DNA from: Streptomyces hawaiiensis
Lineage (GTDB): Bacteria > Actinomycetota > Actinomycetes > Streptomycetales > Streptomycetaceae
Direction: 5' to 3'
Assembly: GCF_004803895.1 (NCBI RefSeq)
Contig: NZ_CP021978.1
Location: forward strand, 3,968,001 to 4,032,000
DNA length: 64,000 nt
Shown here: one piece after another, positions 61,790 through 64,000 of the stretch
Layout of the letters: each line of letters begins with the position of its first letter
How positions within the stretch are numbered: position 1 is the stretch's first letter
The notes under the pieces: generated by a model
Databases searched by the model: none
Told to the model about the DNA's origin: nothing
What the model saw: the letters and a program-made list of their open reading frames with translations, nothing else
Translations under genes and position numbers: made by a program

Positions 61790-63078
61790 GGAAGGACCTC
61801 CGGGGCGGGAAGCGTTTCGTACGCTGTTGATTCGGGGGATGTGGGGGTGGACCGCCCGGCCTCCACGTCGAGGCCCGCGCCTCCTGCGCGTGTCTCTCGG
61901 GCGGGCTGCTGATGTGCGCGGTCGCGGGCCGCGCCGGCCTCCGGCAGCCGCAGGGTGAAGGTGGAGCCCTGGCCTTCGGCGCTCCACACCGTGACTTCCC
62001 CGCCGTGCGAGGCGGCCACGTGCTTCACGATCGCCAGCCCCAGTCCCGTGCCACCGGTGGCACGGGAGCGGGCCGGGTCGACGCGGTAGAAGCGCTCGAA
62101 GATGCGCTCCTTGTCCTTGTCGGAGATGCCGATGCCCTGGTCGGTCACGGCGATCTCGATGTGGTCCCCGCCGGCCGCGTTCACACTGCGGGCCGCTATG
62201 CCGACGCGGGTGCGGGCGGGCGAGTAGTTGACCGCGTTCTCGACGAGGTTGCCGAGCGCGGCGGCGAGCTGGCCGCGGTTTCCCCACACGCGCAGGTCGG
62301 CGGCGCCGCCCGCGGCCATGGTGATCTGTTTGGTGCCGGCCTGGTGCCGGCAGCGGTCGATGGCCTCGGCGACGAGCTCGTCGACGCGGACCGGCTCGGC
62401 GTCCTCCAGCGGGTCGTCGTTCTGCACCCGCGAGAGATCGATGAGCTCCTGCACCAGACTGGTGAGCCGGGTGGCCTCGATCTGCATGCGCCCGGCGAAC
62501 CGCTCGACGGCCTCGGGGTCCTCGGAAGCGTCCATCACGGCCTCGGAGAGCAGCGAGAGGGCACCCACCGGCGTCTTCAGCTCATGGCTCACGTTGGCGA
62601 CGAAGTCGCGCCGGACCGCCTCGATGCGGCGGGCCTCGGTCAGGTCCTCCACGAGCAGCAGCACCAGCCGGGAGCCGAGCGGCGCGACCCGCGCGGAGAC
62701 GGCCAGGGCCTCTCCTCGTCCGGTGCCGCGCCGTGGCAGGTCCAGCTCGACCTGGCGTATCTCGCCGTCCCGTCGGGTGTCCCGGGCCATCTGCATCATC
62801 GGCTCGACGGCGAGCTTGCCGCCGCGGACCAGACCGAGGGCGTACGCCGCCGAGCTGGCCTTGACCACGGCGTCCGCCTCGTCGAGGACGACCGCGGACG
62901 ACCTGAGGACCGACAGGACCGTGTCCACGCCCGGCGGAAGCACCGCGTCCGTGTGCAGGGAGCTACGGGTGGGGCGCTTCTGCTCGCGCTCACTCCAGCG
63001 GAACGCGAGCATGGCGATGACGCCGGTGAGCACCCCGGCGATCGCTGCCGCTGCGGCGACCGCCGCGTTCACGTCCAT
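61786..63078 (-). CDS. phoR: Phosphate sensor histidine kinase PhoR, 430 aa
   Basis: One N-terminal transmembrane helix (~5-26), a PAS-like part (~50-150), HisKA with the phospho-acceptor His165 (FVANVSHELKTPVGAL), and the ATPase domain (NLVENAVNYSP, DQGIGISDKDKERIFERFYR, GGTGLGLAIVKHVAASHGG). It phosphorylates PhoP at low phosphate. A Pro/Ala-rich tail ends the protein. It is divergent from phoU; the shared region carries a PHO box at 63152-63184. Confidence 0.95.
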   Translation of the reverse strand: MDVNAAVAAAAAIAGVLTGVIAMLAFRWSEREQKRPTRSSLHTDAVLPPGVDTVLSVLRSSAVVLDEADAVVKASSAAYALGLVRGGKLAVEPMMQMARDTRRDGEIRQVELDLPRRGTGRGEALAVSARVAPLGSRLVLLLVEDLTEARRIEAVRRDFVANVSHELKTPVGALSLLSEAVMDASEDPEAVERFAGRMQIEATRLTSLVQELIDLSRVQNDDPLEDAEPVRVDELVAEAIDRCRHQAGTKQITMAAGGAADLRVWGNRGQLAAALGNLVENAVNYSPARTRVGIAARSVNAAGGDHIEIAVTDQGIGISDKDKERIFERFYRVDPARSRATGGTGLGLAIVKHVAASHGGEVTVWSAEGQGSTFTLRLPEAGAARDRAHQQPARETRAGGAGLDVEAGRSTPTSPESTAYETLPAPEVLP

Positions 63079-63151
63079 GCACCCAGGTTAGGCATGGCTC
63101 GGGCACCCTCCACAGCCGTGGGACTGCGAGCTCGAACACTCGTCGCCCAGA

Positions 63152-63184
63152 GTTCACCTTGGAGCCAGTATTGGTTCATTTGGG
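63152..63184. promoter_or_regulatory. PHO box of the phoRP/phoU divergent promoter
   Basis: GTTCACCTTGG (63152-63162) and GTTCATTTGGG (63174-63184) are 11-nt units resembling the GTTCACC repeat bound by PhoP, separated by one less conserved unit. The position between phoR and phoU is where PhoP autoregulates in other Streptomyces. Confidence 0.85.
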
Positions 63185-63323
63185 AGGACGGAAACGGACG
63201 CGTACGGGGCCGAACGTGGGAGCGTGGGGTTCGGACCGTTGGTAATACGACGGTCGTACCGCCGGTTGTCCGGTGGGCCCCGGCCCTTGGACCCCCGACT
63301 GAGACGTACGAGAGGGAAGCCTG

Positions 63324-64000
63324 ATGCGGGACGCGTACCACGAGGAACTGGACTCGATCGGCGACGGTCTGGTGGAGATGGCCCGGCTGGTCGGGTCGGC
63401 GATCGGGCGCGCCACGACCGCCATGCTCGACTCCGACCTGAAGCTGGCCGAGAACGTCATCGAGGCCGACCAGAAGGTCGACGAGCTCCAGCACGACCTG
63501 GAGGCCAAGGCCATAGCCCTGCTGGCGCGGCAGCAGCCGGTGGCGACGGACCTGCGGATCGTCGTCACGTCGCTGCGGATGTCGGCCGACCTGGAGCGCT
63601 CGGGCGACCTCGCCCAGCACGTGGCGAAGCTCGCGCGCCTGCGCTACCCGGACCGCGCGGTCCCGAGCGACCTGCACGCCACCATCCTGGAGATGGGCCA
63701 GCTCGCGCAGCGCCTGATGGCCAAGGCCGCCGAGGTGATCATCACCAAGGACGTCGACCTGGCGCTCCAGCTGGAGCAGGACGACGACGAGATGGACCTG
63801 CTGCACCGCACGCTGTTCCAGCACCTGATGGACGACCGCTGGAAGCACGGCATCGAGACGGCCGTGGACGTCACGCTGCTCGGCCGCTACTACGAGCGGT
63901 TCGCCGACCACGCGGTGTCGGTCGCCAAGCGCGTGGTGTACCTGGTGACGGGTGAGCACGCGGACGAGCTCCAGACGGACGCGCAGCCGGAGATCCAGGG
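63324..64000 (+). CDS. phoU: Phosphate transport regulator PhoU (3' partial)
   Basis: PhoU, the negative regulator linking Pst transport to PhoR. The N-terminus MRDAYHEELDSIGDGLVEMARLVGSAIGRATTAMLD begins at ATG 63324 with AGAGGGAAG upstream, and the first helical bundle carries EADQKVDELQHDLEAKAIALL. The second repeat (LLHRTLFQHLMDDRWKHGIETAVDVTLLGRYYERFADHAVSVAKRVVYL) carries the metal motif YYERFADHA. The gene runs off the window end in frame. Divergent from phoR. Confidence 0.95.
   Translation, partial: MRDAYHEELDSIGDGLVEMARLVGSAIGRATTAMLDSDLKLAENVIEADQKVDELQHDLEAKAIALLARQQPVATDLRIVVTSLRMSADLERSGDLAQHVAKLARLRYPDRAVPSDLHATILEMGQLAQRLMAKAAEVIITKDVDLALQLEQDDDEMDLLHRTLFQHLMDDRWKHGIETAVDVTLLGRYYERFADHAVSVAKRVVYLVTGEHADELQTDAQPEIQ

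Overview
The window is a chromosomal segment of a high-GC actinomycete, almost certainly a Streptomyces. It shows extreme third-position GC bias with long antisense shadow frames, frequent GTG/TTG starts, Streptomyces-type regulatory families (SARP, XRE/DUF5753 with DUF397, MurR/RpiR-SIS, CdgB-type diguanylate cyclase, TerD, MsiK, PhoR-PhoP/PhoU) and mycothiol-type DinB enzymes. Most genes look vertically inherited core or conserved genes. The window has no integrase, no complete insertion sequence, no CRISPR array and no rRNA.

Layout. 1-7039 is a nucleic-acid helicase neighbourhood: the 3' end of a Helicase_C_3/WYL-like protein, two very small secreted peptides, a fusion of a YqhA-type membrane protein to an IstB/DnaC-like AAA+ ATPase, an XPB-type helicase and a HelD-type RNA polymerase-recycling helicase. 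7122-13517 holds assorted metabolic and regulatory genes (SDR, a SARP with a shortened BTAD, CutC, DinB and HD proteins, a DinB-GNAT fusion, DUF4031). 13573-15487 is the N-acetylmuramic-acid recycling pair (MurR/RpiR regulator and MurQ). 16206-18236 is a TagB/TagF-like polymerase. 18372-21404 is an XRE/DUF397 regulatory pair with neighbouring small proteins. 21415-24188 carries an esterase and an Old Yellow Enzyme. 24401-26619 carries groEL (with two CIRCE operators) and a cold-shock gene.

27066-28914 is a SAM-I-riboswitch-controlled operon of threonine synthase and a ThiS/MoaD-like sulfur carrier. 29097-32438 is a compatible-solute operon (glucosyl-3-phosphoglycerate synthase, trehalose-6-phosphate synthase and phosphatase) followed by a broken copy of part of otsB. 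32690-37581 is the GlcNAc block (sugar-binding lipoprotein, NagK, NagA, hexose-phosphate kinase) with DasR-like sites; it connects functionally with MurQ and with MsiK (50402), the shared ATPase for sugar ABC importers. 38653-40311 is the c-di-GMP synthase CdgB with BldD and Crp sites upstream. 40649-49863 is mixed (flavin reductase, frameshifted GNAT, ArfB, TerD, M1 peptidase, pentapeptide-repeat protein, FAD oxidoreductase, SoxR-box quinone oxidoreductase, APH-like kinase). tRNA-Thr(UGU) lies at 50016-50089. 51703-59714 contains a nucleotidyltransferase, a DoxX protein and the leftward housekeeping series carD-ispD-ispF-cysS-rlmB. 60297-64000 has a PCuAC-like lipoprotein and the divergent phoRP/phoU phosphate-control locus with a PHO box.

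Most worth a second look: the YqhA-IstB fusion among helicases; the SAM-riboswitch/threonine synthase/sulfur-carrier operon; an interspersed repeat that now encodes the N-terminus of NagA; a truncated otsB duplicate flanked by 24-nt direct repeats; a perfect 33-nt tandem duplication over the phoP stop codon; a two-hairpin leader before a putative regulator; and an 18-bp palindrome plus 20-bp direct repeats upstream of helD.
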